64,000 nucleotides of DNA from Pedobacter sp. MC2016-14 (GCF_020991475.1 NZ_JAJMPA010000001.1:2943350-3007349); one strand, 5' to 3'. Shown: positions 26,870 to 36,988, counted from the first letter of the stretch. Notes: generated by a model not told the origin, from the sequence alone. Program-made: numbers and translations.

Positions 26870-27919
26870 TTATATAATTAGCATGGCATCACCATAGCTG
26901 TAAAAACGGTATTTTTCTTTCAAAGCTACTTCGTAGGCATTTCTCACGTAATCATAACCTCCAAAAGCACTAATCATCATTAATAAGGTAGATTCTGGTG
27001 TGTGGAAATTGGTGATCATAGAATTTGCGATACTGAACTCGTATGGAGGAAAAATGAATTTGCTTGTCCAGTCATTTGCTGATTTTAGTCTCTTACCTGA
27101 AGAAACAGCTGATTCTATAGCACGCATTGAGGTAGTACCCACAGCACAGATTTTTCTTTTGTTATCCAGTGCTTTATTTACAATATCAGCATCTTTCTGC
27201 TCAATTATAAATTGCTCAGAATCCATTTTGTGCTTGGTTAAATCTTCCACCTCTACAGATCTGAAAGTACCCAGACCAACGTGAAGTGTAACTTCGGCAA
27301 AATCAATACCTTTAAGTTCAAGGCGTTTCATTAATTCCCGGCTAAAGTGTAAACCTGCAGTAGGTGCGGCAACAGCGCCTTCATGTTTAGCAAAAATAGT
27401 TTGGTAACGTTCTTTATCCTGAGCAGTTGCTTTACGCTTGATGTACTTAGGAAGTGGTGTTTCGCCAAGGATTTCAATGTTTTTCCTGAACTCCTCATCA
27501 GTACCATCAAAAAGAAAACGAATGGTACGGCCACGGGAGGTGGTATTATCAACTACCTCAGCAACTAAAAGATCATCATCCCCAAAATATAATTTATTTC
27601 CAACACGGATTTTACGTGCCGGATCTACAAGAACATCCCATAAGCGAAGTTCTTTGTTCAGTTCACGCAATAAAAATACTTCAATTGTAGCACCTGTTTT
27701 TTCTTTATTTCCGTATAAACGTGCAGGAAAAACTTTGGTGTTATTTAAGATCATTACATCCTGGTCATCAAAGTAACTTAGAACATCCTTAAATATTTTA
27801 TGCTCAATTTTGCCACTATCTTTATGTAATACCATTAAACGGGCTTCATCTCTTTGTTCTGAAGGATTATTGGCTATTAATGATTCAGGTAAATTAAACT
27901 TAAATTGTGATAACTTCAT
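26870..27919 (-). CDS. queA: S-adenosylmethionine:tRNA ribosyltransferase-isomerase
   Basis: 349 residues from the ATG at 27919. An upstream TTG at 27979 would add 20 non-conserved residues, and the family starts [12 protein letters not shown]. The motifs [35 protein letters not shown] and [10 protein letters not shown] are typical. The enzyme makes epoxyqueuosine in the wobble position of tRNAs for His, Asp, Asn and Tyr. A possible promoter element TAAATTTG lies at 27946-27953. Confidence 0.95.
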   Translation of the reverse strand: MKLSQFKFNLPESLIANNPSEQRDEARLMVLHKDSGKIEHKIFKDVLSYFDDQDVMILNNTKVFPARLYGNKEKTGATIEVFLLRELNKELRLWDVLVDPARKIRVGNKLYFGDDDLLVAEVVDNTTSRGRTIRFLFDGTDEEFRKNIEILGETPLPKYIKRKATAQDKERYQTIFAKHEGAVAAPTAGLHFSRELMKRLELKGIDFAEVTLHVGLGTFRSVEVEDLTKHKMDSEQFIIEQKDADIVNKALDNKRKICAVGTTSMRAIESAVSSGKRLKSANDWTSKFIFPPYEFSIANSMITNFHTPESTLLMMISAFGGYDYVRNAYEVALKEKYRFYSYGDAMLII

Positions 27920-28046
27920 ATGTCTTGATGTAAGAATTAAGGGCGCAAATTTACAAAAAATAATTTTGTTTTTTCGCATATAATGGTATGGCTTAAAAAG
28001 CTTACATTTTGTAACCTTTCTGCCCGCTCATGCTCTAACTAATGTT

Positions 28047-29291
28047 ATGATGATTTTTAGACTAATTGCAGAAAGTTTTAGGTTTGCCGCGGACGCCTTG
28101 TTTCAGAACAGGCTGCGTACTATGCTCTCATTACTGGGGATTACGATTGGTATTTTTACCATCATATCTGTATTTTCTGCTGTTGATACTTTAAGGGATA
28201 AGTTGCAATCCAGTGTGGATAAGCTGGGCTCCAACACCCTGTTTGTTCAAAAGTGGCCCTGGGGCTTCGGGGGCGATTATCCGTGGTGGAAATACATTAA
28301 CCGCCCCTTGCCTAAACTTAAAGAATATGCTACGCTAAAAGAACGAATTCAAAATGCGGATGGAATATGTTTTGAGTCAATGGCATCAGGAAGAACGATT
28401 AAGTATAAAAATAGCGCTGTAGAAGGGGTAGGCTTAAAAGCTGCTTCGCAGGATTATGATAAAACCTGGAACCTGGATTTTGAAGATGGAAGGTATTTTA
28501 CAGAAACAGAAGGGAAATTTGGCGCACCACTGGTTATTCTGGGTGCAGAGGTGGCTCAGGGGCTTTTTGGAGATCAATCTGCGATAGGGAAGCAAATTAA
28601 AGTAATGGGACGCAGGCTTACCGTAGTAGGGGTATTTAAAAAAGAGGGAGAAGATATGCTGGGCATGTCTCAAGATAACAATGTACTAATTCCTCTAAAT
28701 TTTGCACGTGGGCTCTTTGAGGTAGAAAACGACCAGTACGATCCGCAGATTACGGTAAAAGGAAAGGAAAGTGTGAGTTTAGAAGAAGTGGAAAGTGAGT
28801 TGCTGGGTCTAATGCGTTCCATCAGAAAAATAAAACCTGGTGCGGAAAGTGATTTTGCACTTAATAAAACAACTATGCTCACTGATACGCTAAATGCAAT
28901 GTTTGTGGCAATAAAGATTGCCGGATGGGTAATTGGAGGTTTTTCAATCCTTGTAGGTGGCTTTGGTATTGCCAACATCATGTTTGTTTCCGTTAAGGAG
29001 CGTACCAACATTATTGGTATTCAAAAGTCACTGGGGGCCAAAAACTATTTTATTTTGCTCCAGTTTATTTTTGAGGCCGTAGCATTGTGTTTAATGGGTG
29101 GAATTATAGGTTTGCTGCTGGTTTTTGGGGGGACCTACCTGTTCACTTATTTTACCGAAGTAGAAGTGGTACTATATGCTAAAAATATAGTGATGGGCAT
29201 TGGCATATCATTGGCGATTGGACTAATTTCAGGATTCTGGCCAGCCTATGCAGCCTCTAAATTAGATCCCGTGGAAGCCATAAGGTCATAA
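28047..29291 (+). CDS. ABC transporter permease (MacB/FtsX-like)
   Basis: 414 residues with the MacB layout: one N-terminal membrane segment (TMLSLLGITIGIFTIISVFSA, about 26-46), a periplasmic MacB-PCD domain of about 220 residues, and three C-terminal membrane segments including GGFGIANIMFVSVKERTNIIG and ending SGFWPAYAASKLDPVEAIR, the conserved coupling region. The export substrate is not evident. It has no ATPase gene adjacent; the ATPase at 24257 is the closest candidate. It is monocistronic. Confidence 0.9.
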   Translation: MMIFRLIAESFRFAADALFQNRLRTMLSLLGITIGIFTIISVFSAVDTLRDKLQSSVDKLGSNTLFVQKWPWGFGGDYPWWKYINRPLPKLKEYATLKERIQNADGICFESMASGRTIKYKNSAVEGVGLKAASQDYDKTWNLDFEDGRYFTETEGKFGAPLVILGAEVAQGLFGDQSAIGKQIKVMGRRLTVVGVFKKEGEDMLGMSQDNNVLIPLNFARGLFEVENDQYDPQITVKGKESVSLEEVESELLGLMRSIRKIKPGAESDFALNKTTMLTDTLNAMFVAIKIAGWVIGGFSILVGGFGIANIMFVSVKERTNIIGIQKSLGAKNYFILLQFIFEAVALCLMGGIIGLLLVFGGTYLFTYFTEVEVVLYAKNIVMGIGISLAIGLISGFWPAYAASKLDPVEAIRS

Positions 29292-29294
29292 AAA

Positions 29295-29319
29295 AAGGCA
29301 GCCCGGTAAGAGCTGCCTT
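29295..29319 (-). terminator. Terminator of the aminotransferase gene
   Basis: Perfect 8-base arms AAGGCAGC/GCTGCCTT. A seven-T run follows on the minus strand and none of note on the plus strand, so it mainly serves the leftward aminotransferase gene, 17 bases after its stop. Confidence 0.8.
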
Positions 29320-29335
29320 AAAATATTGTGTATGG

Positions 29336-30529
29336 TTAACTAAGTTTGGCCAAAGCTCCAGCAATTCTTGATACTGCATCCCTAAGCTTATCTTCTGCAG
29401 CTGCGTAAGAAATACGTATGCAATCTTCATTTCCAAATGCCTCTCCCGTTACCGTAGATACATGAGCTTCATTTAAAATATAAAGACACAGGTCTTCTGC
29501 ATTATTGATGGTATAACTTCCGCTTGATTTGCCAAAATAAGATTTAACTTCAGGGAAGAAATAAAAAGCACCATCTGGAAGGTTAACTTTTACGCCTGGA
29601 ATTGCACTAAGCAATGCATATACAACGTCACGACGTTTTTTAAATTCCGCAACCATTTCCTTCACAGAATCTAACGTTCCCTGATAGGCAGCTAATGCAG
29701 CACGTTGGGCGATGGACGATGTACCTGAAGTAATTTGACCTTGTAATTTATCACAAGCATCAGCAAGTTTTTTGTTGGAAGCCATATAGCCAACTCTCCA
29801 GCCAGTCATGGCGTAAGATTTTGAGAATCCGTTAATCAAAATTACACGGTCTTTAATGGCATCAAAAGAAGCAATTGAGGTATGTTCACCAACAAAGTTG
29901 ATGTGTTCATAAATTTCGTCAGAGATGATGTAAATTTCCGGATATTTCTCAAAAACCGCTGCAAGGGCCGCAAGTTCTGTTTTTGAATACACAGAGCCTG
30001 TTGGGTTACATGGTGAAGAAAACATGAACAGTTTGGTTTTTGGCGTGATAGCCGCTTCCAGTTGAGCTGCAGTTATTTTAAAATCATTTTCAACAGTGGC
30101 ATTGATAAAGACAGTTTCGCCTTCAGCAAGTTTGATCATTTCTGAATAAGATACCCAGTATGGCGTTGGAACAATAACCTCGTCTCCGGGATTAATCAAA
30201 CACAATACCGCGTTTGCAAGTGATTGTTTAGCACCCGTAGAAACTACAATCTGATCAAAATTGTAAGTTAATCCATTTTCCTTCAGTAACTTTTCTGTAA
30301 TCACCTTACGCAGGTCAGGATAACCTGACACAGGAGTGTAGTAAGAATAATTTTCGTCAATAGACTTTTTAGCAGCCTCCTTTACGTATTCAGGTGTGAA
30401 AAAATCTGGTTCGCCAAAGCTTAAATTGATTACATCAATGCCTTTAGCCGACAATTCTCTACCTAATTTAGCCATTTTAATGGTCTGTGATTCTGATAGA
30501 TTATTGATTCTGTTGGATAAAAATGTCAT
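29336..30529 (-). CDS. Class I pyridoxal-phosphate aminotransferase (aspartate aminotransferase type)
   Basis: 397 residues. The PLP lysine lies in FSKSYAMTGWRVGY, with PYWVSY, FSSPCNPTGSVY and SDEIYEH as other active-site blocks, and a C-terminal RISYAAAED. The family fits the 1-gamma aspartate aminotransferases that move amino groups between aspartate and 2-oxoglutarate. It is a single-gene unit. Promoter-like TATATTTG elements lie at 30548-30555 and 30570-30577. Confidence 0.93.
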   Translation of the reverse strand: MTFLSNRINNLSESQTIKMAKLGRELSAKGIDVINLSFGEPDFFTPEYVKEAAKKSIDENYSYYTPVSGYPDLRKVITEKLLKENGLTYNFDQIVVSTGAKQSLANAVLCLINPGDEVIVPTPYWVSYSEMIKLAEGETVFINATVENDFKITAAQLEAAITPKTKLFMFSSPCNPTGSVYSKTELAALAAVFEKYPEIYIISDEIYEHINFVGEHTSIASFDAIKDRVILINGFSKSYAMTGWRVGYMASNKKLADACDKLQGQITSGTSSIAQRAALAAYQGTLDSVKEMVAEFKKRRDVVYALLSAIPGVKVNLPDGAFYFFPEVKSYFGKSSGSYTINNAEDLCLYILNEAHVSTVTGEAFGNEDCIRISYAAAEDKLRDAVSRIAGALAKLS

Positions 30530-30716
30530 AGTTGGTTATTCGAAAAGCAAATATAATTTTGTTAGATGGCAAATATATGTATATAGGCCAATTATGAACT
30601 AAAAAAAATACTTTTAATAGAGTTTGATGGTTAAACTGTACTTTTGAATGCTTAAAAAGAAGCGTGCTATTAAGCTATTATTAGCGCCAACAGATAGATA
30701 AAATAAGTATTTTAAG

Positions 30717-31157
30717 ATGAGTTATTTTAATGTAAGGGTATACGGATTGCTGATCAATGCTAAAAATCAGGTTTTGATTAGTGATGAAAAGTCAGGGGGA
30801 AGGTCATTTAGTAAATTTCCTGGTGGTGGTTTGGAGCTGGGCGAGGGACTTACAGACGCATTAAAACGCGAGTTTATGGAAGAATGCAATACAGAGATTG
30901 AGGTGCTGGGCCATTTGTATACTACAGACTTTTACGAGCAGTCTTCCTTTAACGATAGTCAGATTCTTAGTATTTATTATTTTGTTAAAGAACGGCACCC
31001 TTTAGCGGTGAATTTTAAAACCATCCCATTTGATTTTGACGGCGAAGCACTGCAGTCTTTTAGATGGGTAGATCTTAGTAAATTATCTGTAGATGACGTA
31101 ACTTTTAAAACAGATAAGACAGTAGTGGAACTACTGTTGAAGCAAATGAACTTTTAG
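30717..31157 (+). CDS. Nudix hydrolase
   Basis: 146 residues. The Nudix box is visible as GGLELGEGLTDALKREFMEE (G-x5-E-x7-REUxEE), with Asn where the box usually has a late Gly, which is a tolerated variant. Such enzymes cleave nucleoside diphosphate-linked compounds with Mg2+; the substrate is not evident. TACTTTTG at 30639-30646 fits a -7 element. It converges with the ligase-associated repair operon, 9 bases away, and is not part of it. Confidence 0.9.
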   Translation: MSYFNVRVYGLLINAKNQVLISDEKSGGRSFSKFPGGGLELGEGLTDALKREFMEECNTEIEVLGHLYTTDFYEQSSFNDSQILSIYYFVKERHPLAVNFKTIPFDFDGEALQSFRWVDLSKLSVDDVTFKTDKTVVELLLKQMNF

Positions 31158-31166
31158 CGGGATAAA

Positions 31167-31802
31167 TTACACTTCAATTACGGTTGATGGCGTAATGGCA
31201 AAGATACGGTCATCTTCTTTGGGTTTTATAACACTCAAACCTGTAAAATTGCTGAATGCAGGCAAGATGGCACAGGTAGGGTTAAAGTAAAAACATGGAA
31301 ATTTCAATTTCTGCCTCGCTTTTCCATGAAGTGTTACGCCTGGATGGATATGCCCTGAGATGTTATAATACTCATCAACGGTATCTGGTTTGTCATGGAT
31401 AAACCGAAAGGGCCTATAAAGTAATTCTTTGTCGAAAACTTGAATGTCTAGCTGTGCGTAATCTTTAGGTCTTAAATCGTCGTGGTTGCCTTTCACTAAC
31501 CAAATTTTCAAGTCGGGAAGGGCCGTTCGCCAATTGTAGAAAGCAGCTACGTCACCATTGGCGGTGTTGTGAAACATATCTCCGGTAACTAGTAAGGTCT
31601 CTACATCGTATTTTGCTATTAAACTGCTTAATTTTACAAGATCTGATGCAGCTACAGTAGAGGGGACGGGGATTCCGGCCTTGCGAAAATGGGCAGATTT
31701 CCCAATATGCAGGTCACTTACCATCAGCATTTTTTTTGCAAACCAATAAATGGCCCTGTATTTATCCAATATTAGTGTTTCACCATTACAATTGATGGTC
31801 AT
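31167..31802 (-). CDS. pdeM: Ligase-associated metallophosphoesterase (PdeM/MPE)
   Basis: 211 residues. The binuclear-metal motifs are in order: VSDLHIGKSAHFRK, VTGDMFHN, VKGNHDD, and SGHIHPGVTLHG. This is the metallophosphoesterase of the four-gene ligase-associated repair cluster; the Pseudomonas putida counterpart (MPE) is a Mn-dependent single-strand DNA endonuclease. Its start overlaps the helicase gene by 17 bases, so the two are translationally coupled. It is the last gene of the operon. Confidence 0.95.
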   Translation of the reverse strand: MTINCNGETLILDKYRAIYWFAKKMLMVSDLHIGKSAHFRKAGIPVPSTVAASDLVKLSSLIAKYDVETLLVTGDMFHNTANGDVAAFYNWRTALPDLKIWLVKGNHDDLRPKDYAQLDIQVFDKELLYRPFRFIHDKPDTVDEYYNISGHIHPGVTLHGKARQKLKFPCFYFNPTCAILPAFSNFTGLSVIKPKEDDRIFAITPSTVIEV

Positions 31803-34338
31803 TCTTTTTCCTTGATTTTTTTTCTGCCTCAGCAGTCATTCTTTCTATTCTTTGTCCCAGCTCTTCACTGCTCATGCTATCCCTCAAGCTATCTACTTTA
31901 ATTGGGAAACATAATGGAGTATAACGATCAGTTTCTACAATTATGATTTTGCTGCTTTGGATCCGTGTTAGTGCAGATGCCAACCGAGGTTCTTCAATTT
32001 GCTGAAAAAAGGCTTCGTCATATGCCTGCCGCAATAATAAATTATGTTGATCGTAATCACTAAAAACATTAAAAAATAATGCTGAAGAGGATTGTAGATG
32101 TTTATTCGCAATATATTTTCCGGGGAAACCCTGAAATACCAAACCAGAAATACAAGCAATGTCCCTGAATTTTCGGCGTGCCATTTCTGTTGAATTTACG
32201 CTGGCTATAATATCCTGACTAAGATTTTTAGGGCTAAAAAGCAGCTTTATCTTTTTTGTGATGTCAGAAATGTCTTTTTGTAAAATGGGTTGCTCACTTA
32301 GTAATTCAAAGCCGTAATCGTTCATTGCGATTGAAAAACTAATGGGTTTGGATATGCTAAGCCTGTAGGCAATTAGCGCGGCCATAATTTCATGAACCTG
32401 CCTGCCTTCAAATGGATAAGCGAATAAGTGGTAGCCATCTCTTGTTTTAATGAGTTCAATCAAAAATTCATCGTCTTTTGGAACATGGGATTCTCTGGCT
32501 TGTCTTTCAAAAAGAGGAAGTATAAGATCTAATTCTTCATCATCATGTTCTTTATCCAGCGTTTGATTGTATTTGAGCCTTAATATAGCACCAAGATTTG
32601 CCGTAAGCGACATTCTGCCGCCCATCCAACTGGGGGTGATGGCAGATTTTAATTTGCTCTTGCGCACAATCACCGTCATGTCTTTGACCATGATAAATTC
32701 GAGTACCCGACCCGCCAGCGTAAAGCTGTTACCCGGCTTAATTTTAGCAATGAAAGATTCTTCTACCATGCCAATATAACCGCCGGAAATGAATTTAACT
32801 TTTACCATGGCGTCACTTACAATTGCACCAATATGTAAACGGTGGCGCATGGCAATTTGCCGGCTTTCTACTTTCCATAGACCATCTGTTTTAACTACTT
32901 TACTAAATTCATTATAAGCTGTTAAACTATCACCACCTGTAGTAATAAATTGCCTGATCCAGCTCCATTCTGAAGGCAACAATTCCTGAAAAGCATGTGT
33001 TTCTTTAATCTCTTTATAAATGACCTCCTCGTCAAATCCATCGCCAACCGCCAGGGTAACCAGGTATTGAATCAGGACATCAAATGACATGACAATTGGC
33101 TCCCGGCTTTCAATATTGTTGGTCCGGGCTGCCTCTTTTATGGCGGCAGCTTCAACTAGTTCCAGTGCATGTGTCGGCAGGAAGTAAATTTTGGAGGTTT
33201 CAAAAGGGGAGTGTCCACTGCGACCAGCACGTTGTAAGAAGCGCGCTACGCCCTTTGGAGATCCAATCTGTACTACGGTGTCAACTGGTTTAAAATCTAC
33301 ACCTAAATCAAGTGATGAGGTACTGATTACAGCTTTTAATATGCCGGTATGTATGGCATCTTCAATCCAGTTACGCAATTCGTAATCAATTGAGCCATGA
33401 TGAATGGCTATTTGACCAGCAAGATTTTCATCTATTTTTAATAAGTTCTGATACCATAGTTCTGCTTGTCCTCTGGTGTTACAAAAGATTAAGGTAGTTT
33501 TACTTTTGTAGATGATAGGCAGTAGTTTATGTGCTAGCTTATGGCCAAGATGCCCCGCCCAGGGTAGCATATCAATATGATCTGGAAGGATAGATTTGAT
33601 GTCTATTTTTTTCTCAATATCAGCAACCACAATGGTTTTTAAAACATCTTGGTAAGGAACCAGTACCTCTAAAGCTTGTTCCATATTTCCAATGGTTGCC
33701 GAAATTCCCCAAATCCTTAGTAGCCGTTCAGGATGTTTGTGCAGCAGCAATCCTCTAATTCTTGAAATGGCCAATTCGGTCATCACCCCACGCTTACTAC
33801 CCAGCAACTCGTGCCATTCATCTACAACAATACACCTCAGTTCATCAAAATAATTTGTAGTATTTTTTTGTGCCAGTAAAAGGTGTATGCTTTCAGGTGT
33901 AATGATGAGCACCTCTGGTAGCTGTTTCTTTTGTTTTAACTTATCAGCCGATGAGGTGTCTCCGTTACGCACGCCGACCTGCCAGTCTAATTCTAATGCT
34001 GTACAAACTTCTCTCATGGCGCGCGATAAGTCTTTTGCCAGTGAACGTAATGGGGTAATCCACATCAACTTTACTCCAGTGGCCTTTCTTGGTGTTTTTT
34101 GCTGAATTTGTTTTTTATCGGTTATCGTAATTTCATCTGCTCTGTGGTTTAACTCTTCTATAATGACCGCTAAAAACATAGAAAATGTTTTACCGAAACC
34201 AGTGGGCGCATTTACAAGGCCGCTGTAACCCTCAGCATAATATCGCCATGCATCCGTTTGAAAATCAAAGGGCTTTTTTTTATCGTTTTTTAGCCATTTA
34301 ATGATTTTTTTATATCCAGCACTTTTTTCTATAACCAT
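31786..34338 (-). CDS. Ligase-associated DEXH-box DNA helicase (Lhr-Core type)
   Basis: 850 residues of superfamily 2 helicase. Motif I is NAPTGFGKT (about 39-47), motif II DEWH in VVDEWHELLG, motif III ISATIG, and motif VI FLQRAGRSGH. The winged-helix and Lhr-type C-terminal domain follow, and the tail is basic. In the P. putida cluster the homologue is a 3'-to-5' ATP-driven DNA translocase and helicase. The gene overlaps its neighbours on both sides (one base with the ligase, 17 bases with the phosphoesterase). Confidence 0.95.
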   Translation of the reverse strand: MVIEKSAGYKKIIKWLKNDKKKPFDFQTDAWRYYAEGYSGLVNAPTGFGKTFSMFLAVIIEELNHRADEITITDKKQIQQKTPRKATGVKLMWITPLRSLAKDLSRAMREVCTALELDWQVGVRNGDTSSADKLKQKKQLPEVLIITPESIHLLLAQKNTTNYFDELRCIVVDEWHELLGSKRGVMTELAISRIRGLLLHKHPERLLRIWGISATIGNMEQALEVLVPYQDVLKTIVVADIEKKIDIKSILPDHIDMLPWAGHLGHKLAHKLLPIIYKSKTTLIFCNTRGQAELWYQNLLKIDENLAGQIAIHHGSIDYELRNWIEDAIHTGILKAVISTSSLDLGVDFKPVDTVVQIGSPKGVARFLQRAGRSGHSPFETSKIYFLPTHALELVEAAAIKEAARTNNIESREPIVMSFDVLIQYLVTLAVGDGFDEEVIYKEIKETHAFQELLPSEWSWIRQFITTGGDSLTAYNEFSKVVKTDGLWKVESRQIAMRHRLHIGAIVSDAMVKVKFISGGYIGMVEESFIAKIKPGNSFTLAGRVLEFIMVKDMTVIVRKSKLKSAITPSWMGGRMSLTANLGAILRLKYNQTLDKEHDDEELDLILPLFERQARESHVPKDDEFLIELIKTRDGYHLFAYPFEGRQVHEIMAALIAYRLSISKPISFSIAMNDYGFELLSEQPILQKDISDITKKIKLLFSPKNLSQDIIASVNSTEMARRKFRDIACISGLVFQGFPGKYIANKHLQSSSALFFNVFSDYDQHNLLLRQAYDEAFFQQIEEPRLASALTRIQSSKIIIVETDRYTPLCFPIKVDSLRDSMSSEELGQRIERMTAEAEKKSRKKNDHQL

Positions 34339-35939
34339 TATTCAGCTGATAAGGTTGACTGTAACAATTGTTTTAAATCATCAAGGGTATTGATTTCTGT
34401 AGCTAGTTTATCCTTTCTCCAGCGTGCTATGCGGGGGAAACGCAAGGCAAGACCTGCTTTGTGTCTTTTGCTTTCTGCAATGCCTTCAAATGCAATTTCA
34501 AAAACAAGTTCTGGTTTTACCGTACGAACGGGACCGAATTTCTCTATTGCATTCTTCTTTACAAAGCTATCTACTTCTTTAATTTCTTTATCTGTTAAGC
34601 CAGAATATGCCTTGGCAATGGTAATGAGGTTTTCTCCGTCTCTTATGGCAAAGGTGTAATCTGTAAAGAAGTTAGCCCTTCTGCCACTTCCTTTTTGTGC
34701 ATAAATCATCACCGTATCTACCGTATAGGGATTTATTTTCCATTTCCACCAATCGCCACGCTTACGGCCACTGTGGTAGAGCGAATCCAGTTTTTTAAGC
34801 ATGATCCCTTCACTGTTGTTATCACGTGATCCTTTGCGGATTTCAGCTAATTCTTCCCATGATGAAAAATCTATTACAGGCGATAACAAGACGATATTTT
34901 TAGTAGGTATGTCTTCAATTACTTTATCAAGCTGCCGGCGCCTTTGGGCCAGTGCGTGACTGCGAAAATCTTCTCCTTCATATTCCAGCAGATCATAAAC
35001 AAAGAATCCAATGGGCGCATCATTCAATTGGTTTTTGCTGATGGTTTTTCTATTTAACCTTTGCTGTAAAGTACTAAAAGCCTGTATTTTTCCATCTTTA
35101 ACTGAAAGTATTTCTCCATCTAAAACGGTGCCGTCTTTAAGCTCATCCTGTAGAAAATGAAGTTCTGGAAATTGTGCTGTTACCAGTTCTTCGCCGCGTG
35201 ACCAAATAAAGAGTTCGCCATTTCTTTTAACAATTTGCCCACGTATACCATCCCATTTCCATTCTGCCTGCCACTCCTGAGTTGTGCCTAAAGTTGGAGG
35301 ATCTGCTTCCAGTGCATATGCCAGGCAAAAGGGGTAAGGCCAGGAGTTATCCGTATTTACATGACTTCCAGCTATGAGTTCATCGTAAGTTATCTCTTCC
35401 GGTGTCCAGCGCCCCATTATGCTGTGCATGATTTTATTGCTTTCTGAACCACTTTGTTTGGCAATAGCATTTACCAGCATTTTGTTGGATACCCCAATTC
35501 TGAAATTTCCCGAAATCAGCTTATTAAAAATGAATCTTTCCTGGGTTTCGAGGCTATTCCAGGCATCCAATATAAAACTTTTTTTAGTATCGTCATCTGC
35601 ACCATGTAATGCTGCCAAATCCCTAATCCATTCGTGAAGTTTACGGTCTTTTAGCTGTAATGGAGCAGGCAGTACCAATGCGATGGTTTCACTTAAATCA
35701 CCTACGCTATGATAACTTTCTGCAAAAAGCCAGGCCGGGATATTACTCAGTGCTATTGCCCATTCTTTCAATAACGCTGTAGTTACGGGCCTTTTTGGCT
35801 TTTTGCCAGTAAACATGGCAATTACATAAGGTTTGTCTTTTTCATCAGCCTCACTAAAATACGAAACCAGCGCTGCAATTTTATCATTGGTTTTGTTGCT
35901 CATTTCTAACTGCGAAATCAATTCGGTAAAGCGTTTCAA
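34338..35939 (-). CDS. ATP-dependent DNA ligase of the ligase-associated repair operon
   Basis: 533 residues. An N-terminal DNA-binding domain precedes the nucleotidyltransferase core with motif I in EWKWDGIRGQ (KxDG), EGIMLKK and WWKWK, then an OB-fold domain. The start codon is TTG at 35939, overlapping the stop of the exonuclease gene (TTGA). The first ATG lies 12 residues in and would delete the MKRFTELI-type segment usual for the family. It seals nicks using ATP, independently of the NAD-dependent LigA expected elsewhere. It is the operon's second gene. Confidence 0.94.
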   Translation of the reverse strand: MKRFTELISQLEMSNKTNDKIAALVSYFSEADEKDKPYVIAMFTGKKPKRPVTTALLKEWAIALSNIPAWLFAESYHSVGDLSETIALVLPAPLQLKDRKLHEWIRDLAALHGADDDTKKSFILDAWNSLETQERFIFNKLISGNFRIGVSNKMLVNAIAKQSGSESNKIMHSIMGRWTPEEITYDELIAGSHVNTDNSWPYPFCLAYALEADPPTLGTTQEWQAEWKWDGIRGQIVKRNGELFIWSRGEELVTAQFPELHFLQDELKDGTVLDGEILSVKDGKIQAFSTLQQRLNRKTISKNQLNDAPIGFFVYDLLEYEGEDFRSHALAQRRRQLDKVIEDIPTKNIVLLSPVIDFSSWEELAEIRKGSRDNNSEGIMLKKLDSLYHSGRKRGDWWKWKINPYTVDTVMIYAQKGSGRRANFFTDYTFAIRDGENLITIAKAYSGLTDKEIKEVDSFVKKNAIEKFGPVRTVKPELVFEIAFEGIAESKRHKAGLALRFPRIARWRKDKLATEINTLDDLKQLLQSTLSAE

Positions 35940-36970
35940 AGCTGTTCCTCCCTTTCTTTCATAAGCTCTGTTGTTTCCTTTTCAGCTTCTTCTTCCTGGC
36001 CATACTGAGTTTTAACTTCTTCGGATTCAATACCTATTTCATTTAGGTATTTAGAAAAAGTTGAAGTAAAACCATGCGTAACAAATACTTTTTCTGCTTC
36101 GGTAGCCTTAATTGCGGAAAGTAAATCCGGCCAGTCGGCATGATCACTAAGTGCAAAACCAGCATCAGCCGCCCGCCAGCGCCTACCTGCACGCACTTGC
36201 ATCCAGCCAGAACACACACCTGTTGCTGCGCTTTGTAAATTTTTAATCCAGCGACCTTCTGCAAGTGCCGGAGGTACAATGACTATGCCTTGTTGTAGTG
36301 TTTCTTTTCTAAGGTCCGGAGTTATTCTGGTGGTGGGTGGCAAATCTACCCCAGCTTGTATAAATGCCTCATTAAGATTTGCTATAGATTGGTGTACGTA
36401 AATGTCTGAGTATCCGTGTAAATTCTTAATCAATCGTTGCGCTTTACCTAAACTGTAGGCCACAAGTACACTTGTTTTACCTTTGTCCTGATTATCTGAG
36501 ATCCAACTTCTCATCTGGTTAAAAATAATTTCTTGTGGCTGCCATTTATAAATGGGTAATCCGAAGGTGCTTTCAGAAACAAAGGTGTGGCACTTTACAG
36601 GCTCGAACGCCGTGCTTATGCCATCATATTCCACTTTATAATCACCAGAAATTACACAAATCTCTCCCTTATATTCTAGTCTGATCTGGGAGGATCCAAT
36701 GACATGGCCAGCCGGGAATAAACTTATTTTTACCCCATTGATACTAATCTCTTTATGATAAGGCAGTGTTTCTATCTTTAAATCTGTGCCCAGTCGCTGG
36801 TTTAAAACAGGCTTTGTTAGTTCATGGCATAAATAGGCCTTGTTTCCCCACTTTACGTGATCTGCGTGACCATGTGTAGTCACAGCGAGATCTACGGGCT
36901 GCCAGGGATCAATATAAAAATTGCCCTGTTTACAGTAAATGCCTTTGCTGCTGAAATTGATTAATGCCAT
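35936..36970 (-). CDS. Ligase-associated metallo-beta-lactamase-fold exonuclease
   Basis: 344 residues. The metal-binding HGHADH (in VTTHGHADHVKWG), later ALSDHADWPDL and VFVTHGFT are the marks of the beta-CASP-like exonuclease family linked to this ligase operon, related to mRNA 3'-processing nucleases. It is the first gene of the operon and overlaps the ligase start by 4 bases. TAAGTTTG at 36981-36988 matches a -7 element only about 11 bases upstream of the ATG, which would make the leader very short. Confidence 0.93.
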   Translation of the reverse strand: MALINFSSKGIYCKQGNFYIDPWQPVDLAVTTHGHADHVKWGNKAYLCHELTKPVLNQRLGTDLKIETLPYHKEISINGVKISLFPAGHVIGSSQIRLEYKGEICVISGDYKVEYDGISTAFEPVKCHTFVSESTFGLPIYKWQPQEIIFNQMRSWISDNQDKGKTSVLVAYSLGKAQRLIKNLHGYSDIYVHQSIANLNEAFIQAGVDLPPTTRITPDLRKETLQQGIVIVPPALAEGRWIKNLQSAATGVCSGWMQVRAGRRWRAADAGFALSDHADWPDLLSAIKATEAEKVFVTHGFTSTFSKYLNEIGIESEEVKTQYGQEEEAEKETTELMKEREEQL

Positions 36971-36980
36971 GCCAAAACAA

Positions 36981-36988
36981 CAAACTTA
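36981..36988 (-). promoter_or_regulatory. Possible -7 element of the repair operon
   Basis: TAAGTTTG on the minus strand matches TAnnTTTG. No clear TTTG lies at -33, so an activator or weak basal activity is possible. The 105-base gap is shared with the divergent GntR-type gene. Confidence 0.4.

Noticed and set aside
28047..29291. Naming the permease macB (macrolide exporter)
   Set aside because: The fold matches, but no MacA or TolC partner is adjacent and the family has many substrates, so no symbol is given.
30717..31157. Nudix hydrolase as a fifth member of the repair operon
   Set aside because: It is on the opposite strand and convergent with the operon, so it cannot share its transcript.
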